From Primorskyibacter flagellatus (lineage in GTDB: Bacteria > Pseudomonadota > Alphaproteobacteria > Rhodobacterales > Rhodobacteraceae), in contig NZ_FWYD01000008.1 of the NCBI RefSeq assembly GCF_900176485.1, positions 1 through 64,000 of the forward strand: a stretch of 64,000 nt of DNA, given 5' to 3'. The stretch's first letter is position 1. Each line of letters starts with the position of its first letter. The notes under the pieces were generated by a model. The model made no database searches, was not told the DNA's origin, and saw only the letters and a list, made by a program, of their open reading frames with translations. Below are positions 17,007-25,836 of the stretch, piece by piece. The translations under genes were made by a program, and so were the position numbers.

Positions 17007-17920
17007 CACATGCAACCTATTCCGGCATCTGGCCGGTCGCTCCGACCCCTTTCAACCCCGATGGCAGTCTTGATCTGCCGGGCATGCGCCGCGTTCTGGA
17101 TTGCATGATCGACCAGCATGTTGACGGTATCTGTATCCTGGCGAATTATTCGGAACAGTTCCTAATTTCCGATGCAGAGCGCGAGACGCTGACCCGTCTT
17201 AGCCTGGAACATGTTGCAGGACGTGTGCCGGTGATCGTGACCATCAGCCATTACGCAACCCCTATCGTGGTCGAGCGCGCGCAGCTTGCCAAGGATCTGG
17301 GCGCGCATAGCGTGATGATCATGGCTCCCTATCACGGTGCCCTTCTGAAAGGCACAGCCGAGCAGACATATGAGCAGTTCGCCGCCGTGGGCGAGGTCGG
17401 CATTCCCATCATGTTGCAGGACGCACCCCTGTCCGGCGTCGATCTGCCTGTGCCGCTGCTGGTTCGGATGGCAAACGAGATCGAGATGCTGAAGCTGTTC
17501 AAGATCGAATGCCCACAGGCAGCCGCCAAGCTGCGCAGCCTGATCGCCGAAGGTGGCGCGGCCATTGAAGGCCCGTTCGACGGTGAAGAGGCCATCACCC
17601 TGCTGGCCGATCTGGACGCCGGTGCCACGGGCACGATGACCAGCGCGATGATCCCGGACCTGATCAAACCCATTCTGACCGATTTCCTTGCCGGAAACCG
17701 ACAGGCAGCCATTGACGGATATGCCCGTGTGCTGCCAGCTGTGAACCATGAAAACCGGCAATGCGGTTTTCGGGCGGCCAAGGCGGCCATGCTCGAAGGT
17801 GGCGTGATCGCGTCCGACTTCTGCCGCCATCCGGTTGTACCGTTGCACGCGGACACTCGCGCGATGTTGCTGGAACTGATCCGCCCGCTTGATCCCGTGG
17901 TCCTTAAATGGGGGAAATGA
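17003..17920 (+). CDS. 2-keto-3-deoxy-pentonate dehydratase, DHDPS/NAL superfamily (L-KDA dehydratase-like)
   Basis: A 305-residue TIM-barrel Schiff-base enzyme. The blocks DGICILANYSEQF, IEGPFDGEEAITLLADLDAG and NHENRQ match my recollection of Azospirillum L-2-keto-3-deoxyarabonate dehydratase, which yields 2-oxoglutarate semialdehyde. The Schiff-base Lys is Lys167 in LFKIECP. The ATG at 17003 overlaps the upstream stop as ATGA. Related family members are aldolases for the same substrates, so an aldolase role is the main alternative. It works one step after an aldonate dehydratase of either family in this island. Confidence 0.82.
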   Translation: MTHATYSGIWPVAPTPFNPDGSLDLPGMRRVLDCMIDQHVDGICILANYSEQFLISDAERETLTRLSLEHVAGRVPVIVTISHYATPIVVERAQLAKDLGAHSVMIMAPYHGALLKGTAEQTYEQFAAVGEVGIPIMLQDAPLSGVDLPVPLLVRMANEIEMLKLFKIECPQAAAKLRSLIAEGGAAIEGPFDGEEAITLLADLDAGATGTMTSAMIPDLIKPILTDFLAGNRQAAIDGYARVLPAVNHENRQCGFRAAKAAMLEGGVIASDFCRHPVVPLHADTRAMLLELIRPLDPVVLKWGK

Positions 17921-17924
17921 CAGC

Positions 17925-19307
17925 ATGAGCATCGCGTCCGCCATTGACGCATTGACGCCGATATTCGGCGACCGGTTATCCACGTCAGACGCGCTGCGCG
18001 AACAGCACGGCACGAATGAAAGCCATTTCGCGCTGACCCTTCCGGATGCCGTGGTCTTTCCCGAGACCACGCAGGAAGTGTCCGAGCTTATGCGCCTGTG
18101 CCATGCGCATAGCTGCCCGGTCGTGGCCTTTGGGACCGGCACCTCGCTGGAAGGTCATCATCTGGCCGTTCAGGGCGGCATCAGCCTTGATATGAGCCGG
18201 ATGAACAAGGTCTTGCAGGTCAATGCCGAGGATCTGGATGTCGTGATCCAACCCGGCCTGACCCGCGAAGAGCTGAATGTGGACCTGCGCGCGACGGGTC
18301 TGTATTTCCCCATCGACCCCGGCGCCAATGCGTCACTGGGCGGGATGGCGGCAACGCGGGCCTCCGGCACGACCGCGGTGAAATTCGGCACGATGAAGGA
18401 CAATGTTCTGGCGCTGGAGGTCGTGCTGGCCGATGGCCGCGTGATCCGTACGGGCACTCGCGCGCGCAAATCCAGCGCGGGCTACGACCTGACGCGGTTA
18501 ATCGTCGGCTCCGAAGGGACGCTTGGCATCATCACGGAACTGACATTGCGTCTGCAAGGCCAGCCAGAGGCCGTATCCGCCGCCACTTGCCGGTTTGCCT
18601 CGGTCGAGGATGCGGTGAACTGTGTCATTACAACGATCCAGACCGGCATTCCCATGGCCCGGATCGAACTGGTCGATGAGATGATGGTGCGCGGCTTCAA
18701 CCTGCATATGAACAAGGACCTGCCGGAAGCGCCGCATCTGTTCCTCGAATTTCAAGGATCGCCCGCCAGCGTGGCTGAACAGGCGGAAACCTTCGGTGCC
18801 ATTGCCGAGGATTTCGGCGGCACCGGGTTCAACTGGACCGACCGGGCCGAAGAGCGCAATGAATTGTGGAAGATGCGCCATAACGGGCATTACGCCAACA
18901 ATGCGCTCAACCCCGGCAAAAAGACCCTTGCAACCGATGTCTGCGTGCCGATCTCGCAACTGGCAGAGGCTGTCACCACGGCACAAAGGCGCAGCCGCGA
19001 GTTGGGCATCACCTGCACCATCGTCGGCCATGTGGGCGACGGCAATTTCCATTGCGGATGCCGGGTTGATCCCACCGATGCCGAGGAACTGGCCCGCGTC
19101 ACCGGCTTTGCCGAAGAACTTGCCGACATGGCGCTGCGCCTGCATGGCACGGTCACCGGCGAACACGGCATCGGCCTTGGCAAGGTGAAATACATGCAGA
19201 AGGAGCACGGGCCCGACGCTTTGGATGCCATGCGCGCGATCAAGCTGGCGCTCGATCCCAAGAATATCCTCAATCCCGGCAAGATCCTGCCAGCCACCAA
19301 TCAATAG
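17925..19307 (+). CDS. FAD-linked oxidase, D-lactate dehydrogenase / glycolate oxidase GlcD-like
   Basis: A 460-residue flavoprotein of the VAO/PCMH fold. The FAD-binding segment contains GTGTSLEGHH and DPGANASLGGMAATRASGT. The C-terminal part has VGHVGDGNFH, a metal/substrate site of D-lactate dehydrogenases, and TGEHGIGLGK. It is 4 bases downstream of the dehydratase gene (start 17925). The family oxidises D-lactate or other D-2-hydroxy acids and passes electrons to the respiratory chain. In this operon it could oxidise lactate released by a 2,4-diketo-3-deoxy-acid hydrolase, or a sugar-derived 2-hydroxy acid. It lacks a signal peptide. Confidence 0.85.
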   Translation: MSIASAIDALTPIFGDRLSTSDALREQHGTNESHFALTLPDAVVFPETTQEVSELMRLCHAHSCPVVAFGTGTSLEGHHLAVQGGISLDMSRMNKVLQVNAEDLDVVIQPGLTREELNVDLRATGLYFPIDPGANASLGGMAATRASGTTAVKFGTMKDNVLALEVVLADGRVIRTGTRARKSSAGYDLTRLIVGSEGTLGIITELTLRLQGQPEAVSAATCRFASVEDAVNCVITTIQTGIPMARIELVDEMMVRGFNLHMNKDLPEAPHLFLEFQGSPASVAEQAETFGAIAEDFGGTGFNWTDRAEERNELWKMRHNGHYANNALNPGKKTLATDVCVPISQLAEAVTTAQRRSRELGITCTIVGHVGDGNFHCGCRVDPTDAEELARVTGFAEELADMALRLHGTVTGEHGIGLGKVKYMQKEHGPDALDAMRAIKLALDPKNILNPGKILPATNQ

Positions 19308-19317
19308 GGAGACATAA

Positions 19318-20463
19318 ATGTTGCCTGTAACCAATGACCACGCAAATGCCACACTGATCGGCCGTATCTGGCGCGAAGGGGTTGGGCCTGCGCTGGTCCG
19401 GCTCGACGGTGACGCCGTGATCGACATCACCAGCGCCGAGGCACCGACCATGCGCGACCTGCTGGAGCTTGACGATCCGGCGGCCTATGCGCGCAATGCG
19501 CCGGGCACGCAGGTCACGACGCTGACGGATCTGGTGGCTGGCTCTGTCGAGGGCGCGGAAGGGCTGCGCCTGCTGCCGCCCTGCGATTTGCAGGCGATCA
19601 AGGCCAGCGGTGTCACCTTCGCGGAATCGATGGTCGAACGGGTGATCGAGGAACAGGCCGCAGGCAATGCCGACCGCGCGCAGGAAATCCGGCTGAAAGT
19701 GCAATCGGTCATCGGCGACTCGCTGTCGGGGATCGAACCGGGCAGCGAACAGGCGATGCAGGTCAAGGCCGTGCTACAGAAAGAAGGCCTTTGGTCGCAA
19801 TATCTCGAGGTCGGCATTGGCCCGGATGCCGAGGTGTTCACCAAGGCCCAGCCGATGGCTTCGGTAGGGTTTGGCGCGAGCGTCGGTCTGCACCCGATGT
19901 CACATTGGAACAACCCGGAGCCCGAAATCGTGCTGGCCATCAACAGCCGCGGGCGCATTCTGGGCGCGACGCTTGGCAACGACGTGAACCTGCGCGATGT
20001 CGAAGGGCGCTCTGCCCTACTGCTGGGCAAGGCCAAGGACAATAACGCGTCCTGTTCGATCGGACCGTTCCTGCGGTTGTTCGATGACAGCTACGACATG
20101 GAAGACGTCCGCCGCGCTGAACTGACTTTGCGGGTCGAGGGTGAGGACGGTTTTGTCATGGACGGGCATTCCAGCATGACCAAGATCAGCCGCCGCCCCG
20201 AGGATATCGTCTCGCAGACCATCGGCAGGCATCACCAATATCCGGACGGCTTCATGCTGTTTCTGGGCACGCTGTTTGCGCCGATACAGGACCGCGATGC
20301 GCCGGGACAGGGGTTCACCCACAAGACCGGCGATGTGGTCACGATCAGCGAACCGTCGCTTGGGGCCTTGACGAACACCGTTCGCCTGTCCACCGAATGT
20401 CCCGAGTGGACGTTTGGCACAGGCGCGCTGATGCGCAGCCTGTCGGAAAGGGGTCTTTTATGA
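19318..20463 (+). CDS. xylX: 2-keto-3-deoxy-D-xylonate dehydratase-like protein (XylX type, FAH fold)
   Basis: A 381-residue fumarylacetoacetate-hydrolase-fold protein. The blocks KASGVTFAESMVERVIEE, LWSQYLEVGIGPDAE, GNDVNLRDVEGRSALLL, AKDNNASCSIGPFLRLFD and LGTLFAPIQDRD closely follow my recollection of Caulobacter XylX. The metal ligands of the fold (Glu-Glu-Asp type; Glu in NPEPEIVL) are present. XylX converts 2-keto-3-deoxy-D-xylonate to 2-oxoglutarate semialdehyde in the Weimberg pathway, the same product as the DHDPS-type enzyme two genes upstream. AGGGAGAC precedes the start. Its presence with a XylD homologue makes a pentonate route the best-supported function of the island. Confidence 0.85.
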   Translation: MLPVTNDHANATLIGRIWREGVGPALVRLDGDAVIDITSAEAPTMRDLLELDDPAAYARNAPGTQVTTLTDLVAGSVEGAEGLRLLPPCDLQAIKASGVTFAESMVERVIEEQAAGNADRAQEIRLKVQSVIGDSLSGIEPGSEQAMQVKAVLQKEGLWSQYLEVGIGPDAEVFTKAQPMASVGFGASVGLHPMSHWNNPEPEIVLAINSRGRILGATLGNDVNLRDVEGRSALLLGKAKDNNASCSIGPFLRLFDDSYDMEDVRRAELTLRVEGEDGFVMDGHSSMTKISRRPEDIVSQTIGRHHQYPDGFMLFLGTLFAPIQDRDAPGQGFTHKTGDVVTISEPSLGALTNTVRLSTECPEWTFGTGALMRSLSERGLL

Positions 20464-21293
20464 TCGGTATATATGACGAGACCCGCTGCTCCTTGGGCGA
20501 AGGCCCTCTGTGGCATCCGGACCTGTCGGCGCTGTTCTGGTGCGACATCAACAATCGTCGCATTCTGACGCGCGGCGTGGAAGACACCGCATTCTGGCAA
20601 ATGGGCGAACATGTCTCCGCGCTCGGACGGTTGGGAAACCGGCTTTTCGTGGCCGGGGAAACCGGGCTGTTCGCCTTTGACCCCGCCACCGGCGACCGCG
20701 AGGACATCGCGCCGCTGGAGGCCGAGAACGAGGTCACACGATCCAACGATGGCCGCGCCGACCCCTGGGGCGGGTTCTGGATCGGCACGATGGGCAAATC
20801 CGCCGAAGAGGGTGCGGGGACGATCTACCGCTTCTATCGCGGCGAGATCCGCGCGATGTATGGCAAGATCACCATTCCCAATGCGATCTGCTTTGCGCCG
20901 GACGGATCCTGCGGCTATTTCTCTGACACATCGACACGCCAGATCTGGCGGCAGCCGTTGAACCACAAGGATGGATGGCCAAAGGGCGATCCTGAAAAAT
21001 TTGCCTTGTTGCCTCGCCCCGATGGCGCGGTCGTCGACACGGATGGCAACCTGTGGTGTGCCAATTACGGCACCGGGCTGCTGACCTGCCATGACAAGGC
21101 GGGCAACCTGATCCAGCAGATCCAGATGCCTGCAAGTCAAGTGACCTGCCCCGCTTTTGGCGGCAAGGGAAGTTCGCGGATGTTCATCACCAGTGCCGCG
21201 CAAGGCCTGTCCGATCCCAGTCCCAAGGATGGCCAGACATTCGAGATAGAGGCCGATGGCGAAGGCCAGCAAGAATTTGAGGTGATCCTGTAA
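20460..21293 (+). CDS. SMP-30/gluconolactonase family sugar lactonase
   Basis: A 277-residue six-bladed beta-propeller. It has the N-terminal metal Glu in LGEGPLWHP, Asn in TRSNDGR, Asn in IPNAICFAPDG and the metal Asp of the family. The protein hydrolyses aldono-lactones to aldonic acids, the step between the sugar dehydrogenase and the aldonate dehydratase. The ATG at 20460 overlaps the XylX-type stop as ATGA, so the two are translationally coupled. The substrate is likely a pentono- or deoxyhexono-lactone by context. Confidence 0.88.
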   Translation: MIGIYDETRCSLGEGPLWHPDLSALFWCDINNRRILTRGVEDTAFWQMGEHVSALGRLGNRLFVAGETGLFAFDPATGDREDIAPLEAENEVTRSNDGRADPWGGFWIGTMGKSAEEGAGTIYRFYRGEIRAMYGKITIPNAICFAPDGSCGYFSDTSTRQIWRQPLNHKDGWPKGDPEKFALLPRPDGAVVDTDGNLWCANYGTGLLTCHDKAGNLIQQIQMPASQVTCPAFGGKGSSRMFITSAAQGLSDPSPKDGQTFEIEADGEGQQEFEVIL

Positions 21294-21294
21294 G

Positions 21295-22221
21295 ATGAAG
21301 CGTTTTCTGACACTTGGCGAGTGTATGGTGGAGCTTGCCCCGGCGGGCGATCAACTTTACCACCAAGGCTTCGCCGGCGACACGTTCAACACCGCCTATT
21401 ACGCGCGCCGCCTGCTGCCGCAGGACTGGACCGTCGGCTATTGCAGCGCCGTCGGTCAGGACGCGGTCTCTGACGACATGCTTGACCTGATGCGCGGCCA
21501 TGGGATCGACATCAGCGGCGTTCGCAAGGTCGCGGACCGCACGCTGGGGCTTTACATGATCCAGTTGATAAATGGCGAGCGCAGCTTTTCCTATTGGCGC
21601 AGGCAATCAGCGGCCAAGCTGTTGGCCGACGATCCCGACTGGCTGGAAACACAACTGGACGGCGCGTCCATGGCGCAATTTTCGGGCATCACACTGGCGA
21701 TCCTGTCGCCCGAAGGGCGCAATACGCTCTGCGCCGCGTTGGCGCGGGCGCGCGCAAACGGAACGCATGTGGCCTTTGACACGAACCTGCGGCCCCGGCT
21801 TTGGGAAGACGAGGACACGATGCGCGCGGGTCTGCGCATGGGGGCCGAGGTGTCCGACACGGTCCTGCCTTCATTTGACGAGGAAGAAGGGCTGTTTGGC
21901 GATGCCACTCCGGCAGACACGATTGCCCGCTACCGCGACTGCGGTGCGTCCACCATCGCGGTCAAGGACGGCGCGGGCACGCTGACCATCTGGGACAAGA
22001 CCGAAGGCACACAGGAATTCCAGCCGGTCAAGATTGACTCGGTGATCGACACGACCGCCGCAGGCGACAGCTTTGGCGCGGGCTTTCTTGCGGGCCTCGC
22101 GATGGAACGCGGCATCGCGGCCTCGGCGCATCTGGCAATGGCTGTTGCGGCACAGGTGGTGCAGGCACGCGGCGCATTGGTGGATTTGGACATGACGGAT
22201 ATCGAAGGAACACAGGCATGA
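21295..22221 (+). CDS. kdgK: PfkB sugar kinase, 2-keto-3-deoxygluconate kinase-like
   Basis: A 308-residue ribokinase-family protein. It starts with FLTLGECMVEL, shows the substrate segment GFAGDTFNTAYY typical of KDG kinases, and has the C-terminal PfkB signature DTTAAGDSFGAGF with the catalytic Asp near residue 257. KDG kinase phosphorylates 2-keto-3-deoxygluconate to KDPG. This fits the UxaA-type dehydratase in the island, whose altronate/mannonate-type product is KDG. KDPG aldolase is not in the window. It begins 1 base after the lactonase stop. Confidence 0.85.
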   Translation: MKRFLTLGECMVELAPAGDQLYHQGFAGDTFNTAYYARRLLPQDWTVGYCSAVGQDAVSDDMLDLMRGHGIDISGVRKVADRTLGLYMIQLINGERSFSYWRRQSAAKLLADDPDWLETQLDGASMAQFSGITLAILSPEGRNTLCAALARARANGTHVAFDTNLRPRLWEDEDTMRAGLRMGAEVSDTVLPSFDEEEGLFGDATPADTIARYRDCGASTIAVKDGAGTLTIWDKTEGTQEFQPVKIDSVIDTTAAGDSFGAGFLAGLAMERGIAASAHLAMAVAAQVVQARGALVDLDMTDIEGTQA

Positions 22222-23183
22222 ACATTCTTATCATCGGGGGCGGCGGTCTGATTGGCCAGAAACTGGCACATAAATTGATCGACAAGGGCGAGTTGCGGGG
22301 GCAGGAAATCACCGGCATGGTGCTGGCCGACATTGTCGATCCAGCCCTGCCCGACGCGCCGTTTCCCATCAGCGCCGCAAGCTGCGACATCGGCGAGCCT
22401 GAGGCTGTGGCCGGACTGATCGACAAGGACATCGACGTCATCTATCTGCTCGCGGCCGTGGTGTCGGGCCAGGCCGAAAGCGATTTCGACATCGGGATGC
22501 GGGTCAACCTGCATGGCACGCTGAACGTGCTGGAACGGTGCCGGGCGCTGGAAACCACGCCGGTGGTGGTCTTCACCTCTTCGATGGCGGTGTTCGGCGG
22601 CGACGTGCCGGACCCGATCGAGGATTGGACCATTCCCAATCCGCAAACTTCCTACGGCACCCAGAAAGCTATCGGCGAGCTTCTGGTCAACGACTATTCC
22701 CGCAAAGGGTTTATCGACGGGCGGGCCTTTCGGCTGCCGACAATCTCGGTCAGGCCCGGCAAACCGAACCTTGCCGCATCCAGCTTCATGTCCTCGATCT
22801 TCCGCGAACCGCTGAACGGACAAGAGGCGATCTGCCCGGTCGACAGGGACTTTGCGCATTTCTACCTGTCGCCGCGACGTTGCGTGGACAACCTGATCTG
22901 CGGCGCCGAGATCGACGGCGATGCGATGGGCACCAGCCGCACAATGATGATGCCGGGGCGCACCTGGACCATCGGTCAGATGATCGACGCCATGACCGCG
23001 GTTGCCGGATCAGAGCCAGCGCGCCTGATCCGGTTCGAGGATCAACCCGAAATCCAGGCAATCGTCAAAGGTTGGAAATTTGATCTCAACCCTGCAAAAG
23101 CCCTGTCGCTGGGACTTTCGGCAGACGAGAGTTTTGAGGAAAATATACGCTATTATCTGGAGGACGACCTGCCCCGGGCGTAA
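22218..23183 (+). CDS. NAD-dependent epimerase/dehydratase family, D-erythronate dehydrogenase-like
   Basis: A 321-residue extended SDR. It has the N-terminal IIGGGGLIGQKLA dinucleotide motif, AAVVSG, catalytic Ser in VFTSSMAVFG and Tyr-Lys in SYGTQKAIGE. The order of blocks resembles D-erythronate dehydrogenase DenD and the related uronate dehydrogenase/epimerase group. The start overlaps the kinase stop as ATGA. No DUF1537 kinase, the usual partner in tetronate catabolism, is in the window, so a different hydroxyl-acid or sugar substrate is possible. It is the last gene of the plus-strand operon. Confidence 0.78.
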   Translation: MNILIIGGGGLIGQKLAHKLIDKGELRGQEITGMVLADIVDPALPDAPFPISAASCDIGEPEAVAGLIDKDIDVIYLLAAVVSGQAESDFDIGMRVNLHGTLNVLERCRALETTPVVVFTSSMAVFGGDVPDPIEDWTIPNPQTSYGTQKAIGELLVNDYSRKGFIDGRAFRLPTISVRPGKPNLAASSFMSSIFREPLNGQEAICPVDRDFAHFYLSPRRCVDNLICGAEIDGDAMGTSRTMMMPGRTWTIGQMIDAMTAVAGSEPARLIRFEDQPEIQAIVKGWKFDLNPAKALSLGLSADESFEENIRYYLEDDLPRA

Positions 23184-23193
23184 GACCCGGGGC
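23171..23193. terminator. Hairpin at the convergent junction of the plus operon and the DMT gene
   Basis: A perfect 8-bp stem GCCCCGGG/CCCGGGGC with a 7-base loop that contains the stop codon of the epimerase-family gene. No T-run follows on either strand, so termination is possible but not certain. Confidence 0.4.
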
Positions 23194-23208
23194 CTCGCGG
23201 TCCTGATG

Positions 23209-24120
23209 TCACCGCACTGGCGGCGTGGGCTTCGCAACATGTCCCAGCCGACGCTCCCGCCACCAGATATAGATGCCGGACCCCACGATGATCAGGGATC
23301 CGACAAGCGTCCAGAGCGTCGGCCAGGTATTGAATACCAGCACACCCGCCGCAGTGGCCGAGATCAACTGGACATAGGCCATAGGCGCCAGCAGGGACGC
23401 ATCCGCCAACCGATGCGCCGCAGTCGCTGCCGCATGCCCGCCAAACCCGAACGCGCCGATGACACCCATCACGATCCAGCCGAGCGGGCTGTCAGGCCAC
23501 TGCCAGCTTTGCATCACGAATGGCAATATGCAGATCGCCGCCAGGCCGCTGCTCCAGATCTGGCTCGTGGCGTTGGATTCATGCCCGGCCAGCATCCGGG
23601 TCACGACGAAATACAGTGATGCGCAGCAAAGCGCGCCCAGAGACAGGAACATCGCGGGATGAAAATCCGCGCCCCACGGCTGCACAACCACAAGCACGCC
23701 GCTAAATCCCGCAAGCACCGCCAGAAATCGACGCAATCCGACAGTTTCCCCCAAAAGCAGAACCGAAAGCAGCGTCACAGTCACCGGCATGCTGAACATG
23801 ATCGCTGTCGTCACGGTGATCGGCAGAAATTGCAGCGCCGCGAAATTAAGCCCGGTGCTGCCCAGAAGAAAGGCTGACCGGGCAAGCTGAAGGCGCGGGC
23901 TTTGCGACCGCAGCGCCTCTTTGCCTTCGGTTGGCAGAAACACCGCAAGCGCCAGCACAAAATGCCCCAGATAGCGCATGAACACGACCTGCAACGCCCC
24001 CAGCCCCGACAGCATCAGCCATTTGGCCGAGGTGTCGATACAGGTAAAGCCCAGAACGCCCAAGGCCATCAGGGCCAGCCCGGCGCTGGCCCTGTCCTCC
24101 TTTGGTTTCAGCGCGCGCAT
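23209..24120 (-). CDS. DMT superfamily transporter (EamA domains)
   Basis: A 303-residue inner-membrane protein with about 10 helices in two EamA repeats and a short basic C-terminal tail. The family exports or imports small metabolites, often amino acids or sugars. ATG at 24120 is preferred over an upstream GTG at 24147 because it lies just after the stop of the upstream SDR gene, so the two do not overlap by much. It is the last gene of the minus-strand UxaA-HIBADH-SDR operon. Substrate is not predictable. Confidence 0.8.
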   Translation of the reverse strand: MRALKPKEDRASAGLALMALGVLGFTCIDTSAKWLMLSGLGALQVVFMRYLGHFVLALAVFLPTEGKEALRSQSPRLQLARSAFLLGSTGLNFAALQFLPITVTTAIMFSMPVTVTLLSVLLLGETVGLRRFLAVLAGFSGVLVVVQPWGADFHPAMFLSLGALCCASLYFVVTRMLAGHESNATSQIWSSGLAAICILPFVMQSWQWPDSPLGWIVMGVIGAFGFGGHAAATAAHRLADASLLAPMAYVQLISATAAGVLVFNTWPTLWTLVGSLIIVGSGIYIWWRERRLGHVAKPTPPVR

Positions 24121-24127
24121 GGGACCG

Positions 24128-24853
24128 TCAACCGTTGGCCCAACCACCGTCGATCACATGCGCCTGTCCGGTGGTGAACCCACTTTCATCAGAGCCAAGG
24201 TAGACCGCAAGATGCGCAATCTCTTCGGGCAGTCCGATGCGCCCCATGGGTTGACGGGCGATGAAGGCCTCAAGCGCCGCTTCATAATTCCCGGTCGCAC
24301 GCAGCCGGTCATGCAGGCTGGGACTGTCCACCGTGCCGGGGCAGATCGCATTGGCCCGCACACCCTTTTGCACATAGTCGACCGCCACCGATTTTGTCGA
24401 TGCGATGACCGCCGCCTTGGAGGTCGCGTAAAGATAGCGATTGGGCGCGGCCAGGATGGTCGAGGCGACCGAGGCGATGTTCACGATCGACCCGCCCCCC
24501 CGTTCGACCATGCCCGGCAGCGCTGCCTGCATGGAGTGAAACTGTGCCCGTACATTCAGGTTCATCGCAAAGTCGAATTCGTCATCCGTCGCGTCGGCGA
24601 TGCTGCCCGCGTGCACCACGCCCGCGCAGTTTACCAGAATGTCCGGGGCCGCATCGGCCACCGCAGATTGCAGCGCCGCCCTGTCGGTCACATCCAGCGC
24701 AAAGCAGCGCGCGCCCTTCAGCCCTTCCAGCAGCCCGTCGTTCAGATCGGTCGCGGTCACGTCGGCACCTTCGCGCAGATAGGCCTCTGCGATGGCACGT
24801 CCGATACCTTGCCCCGCGGCCGTTATGAAGGCCCGTTTACCTTGCAGCCTCAT
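24128..24853 (-). CDS. SDR oxidoreductase, 2-keto-3-deoxy-L-fuconate dehydrogenase-like
   Basis: A 241-residue short-chain dehydrogenase. It has TAAGQGIG for the cofactor, NCAGVVHAGS, catalytic Ser in NIASVASTI and YATSK with Tyr and Lys. The sequence style resembles the 2-keto-3-deoxy-L-fuconate dehydrogenase/DHRS6 group. That enzyme produces the 2,4-diketo acid cleaved by a FAH-fold hydrolase, and such a hydrolase is present at 31877-32722. Its start overlaps the upstream HIBADH stop as ATGA. Assignment to L-fuconate, L-rhamnonate or a pentonate homologue cannot be made from sequence. Confidence 0.8.
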   Translation of the reverse strand: MRLQGKRAFITAAGQGIGRAIAEAYLREGADVTATDLNDGLLEGLKGARCFALDVTDRAALQSAVADAAPDILVNCAGVVHAGSIADATDDEFDFAMNLNVRAQFHSMQAALPGMVERGGGSIVNIASVASTILAAPNRYLYATSKAAVIASTKSVAVDYVQKGVRANAICPGTVDSPSLHDRLRATGNYEAALEAFIARQPMGRIGLPEEIAHLAVYLGSDESGFTTGQAHVIDGGWANG

Positions 24854-25737
24854 TTCGCTTTCATCTTTCCGTGTAGAAAATCAACCATTTCCGGCACCAT
24901 ATGGTCACCGAACCCGTCCGTGACTGCCTCGTTCAGCGTCGCATCGGCAGCACCCGACATGCGCGAGGTCACGCCCAGATCCTTGGCCATGGTGCGGTAA
25001 TAGCCCACATCCTTGCTGGCATTCGCGACCGAGAAGGCCAGATCGATCTGGCCGTCCTTGGCGTAGTTGCGGATGAATTCCATCATGCCGGACTTCAGCG
25101 GCCCTGCGGACACGGCGCTATACATTGTCTCGCGGGGGATACCGGCCGCGTCAGCCATCGCAAACGCCTCTGACATGGCGCAGGCGGTGGTCATGGCGAA
25201 GAAGTTGTTGATCAGCTTGATCGTGTGCCCGGCACCGGACTCGCCCAGATGAAAGACGTTCTCGCCCAGATCGTCCAGCACCGGCTTTACGCGCGCGTAG
25301 GCGGCCTCGTCGCCTGCGCACATGATGTTGAGCAGACCGTCCTTGGCATGGGCCGGAGTGCGCCCCAGAGGCGCATCCAGATAGGCCGAGCCGCGCTCTG
25401 CCACATCTGCGGCAATCTTGCGGGTGGAGTCGGGAAGCGAGGTGCCGAAGTCGATCACGACAGAGCCAGAGCGCAACCCTTCCAATACGCCATCCGCGCC
25501 GTAAACACGGCTTTCCACCTGATCAGAAGTGCCCATGCAGAACATGATGATGTCGCTGACCGCTGCGAGCGATGCGGCTGTTTCGGCTTCGGCCGCACCA
25601 CGCGCGACAGCGGCATCTACCGCCTGGCGCGATTTGTTTGCCATGACCGTCACGGAATAGCCCTTGTCCTGCAACCGGCCGACCATGGCCGCGCCCATCA
25701 GGCCGAGGCCGATAAATCCAATGCTGGGTTTGCTCAT
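24850..25737 (-). CDS. Beta-hydroxyacid dehydrogenase (HIBADH/LtnD/GarR type), copy 2
   Basis: A 295-residue paralogue of the protein at 13641-14567. It has GFIGLGLMGAAMV, DAPLGRTPAHAKDGLL and catalytic GAGHTIKLINNF. The start at 25737 has GGAGACTC upstream. It overlaps the downstream SDR by ATGA and follows the UxaA-type gene by about 100 bases on the same strand. The retained substrate loop suggests related but not necessarily identical short hydroxyacid substrates for the two copies. Confidence 0.85.
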   Translation of the reverse strand: MSKPSIGFIGLGLMGAAMVGRLQDKGYSVTVMANKSRQAVDAAVARGAAEAETAASLAAVSDIIMFCMGTSDQVESRVYGADGVLEGLRSGSVVIDFGTSLPDSTRKIAADVAERGSAYLDAPLGRTPAHAKDGLLNIMCAGDEAAYARVKPVLDDLGENVFHLGESGAGHTIKLINNFFAMTTACAMSEAFAMADAAGIPRETMYSAVSAGPLKSGMMEFIRNYAKDGQIDLAFSVANASKDVGYYRTMAKDLGVTSRMSGAADATLNEAVTDGFGDHMVPEMVDFLHGKMKAK

Positions 25738-25836
25738 GTGAGTCTCCATTTTTTGATGCGTGAACGACGTCCGGCCCCGCAATCATGTGTTTCAATCCTT
25801 GTGGCGCATTCCAGCCGGGCCGCGCCCTGCCCGTCG

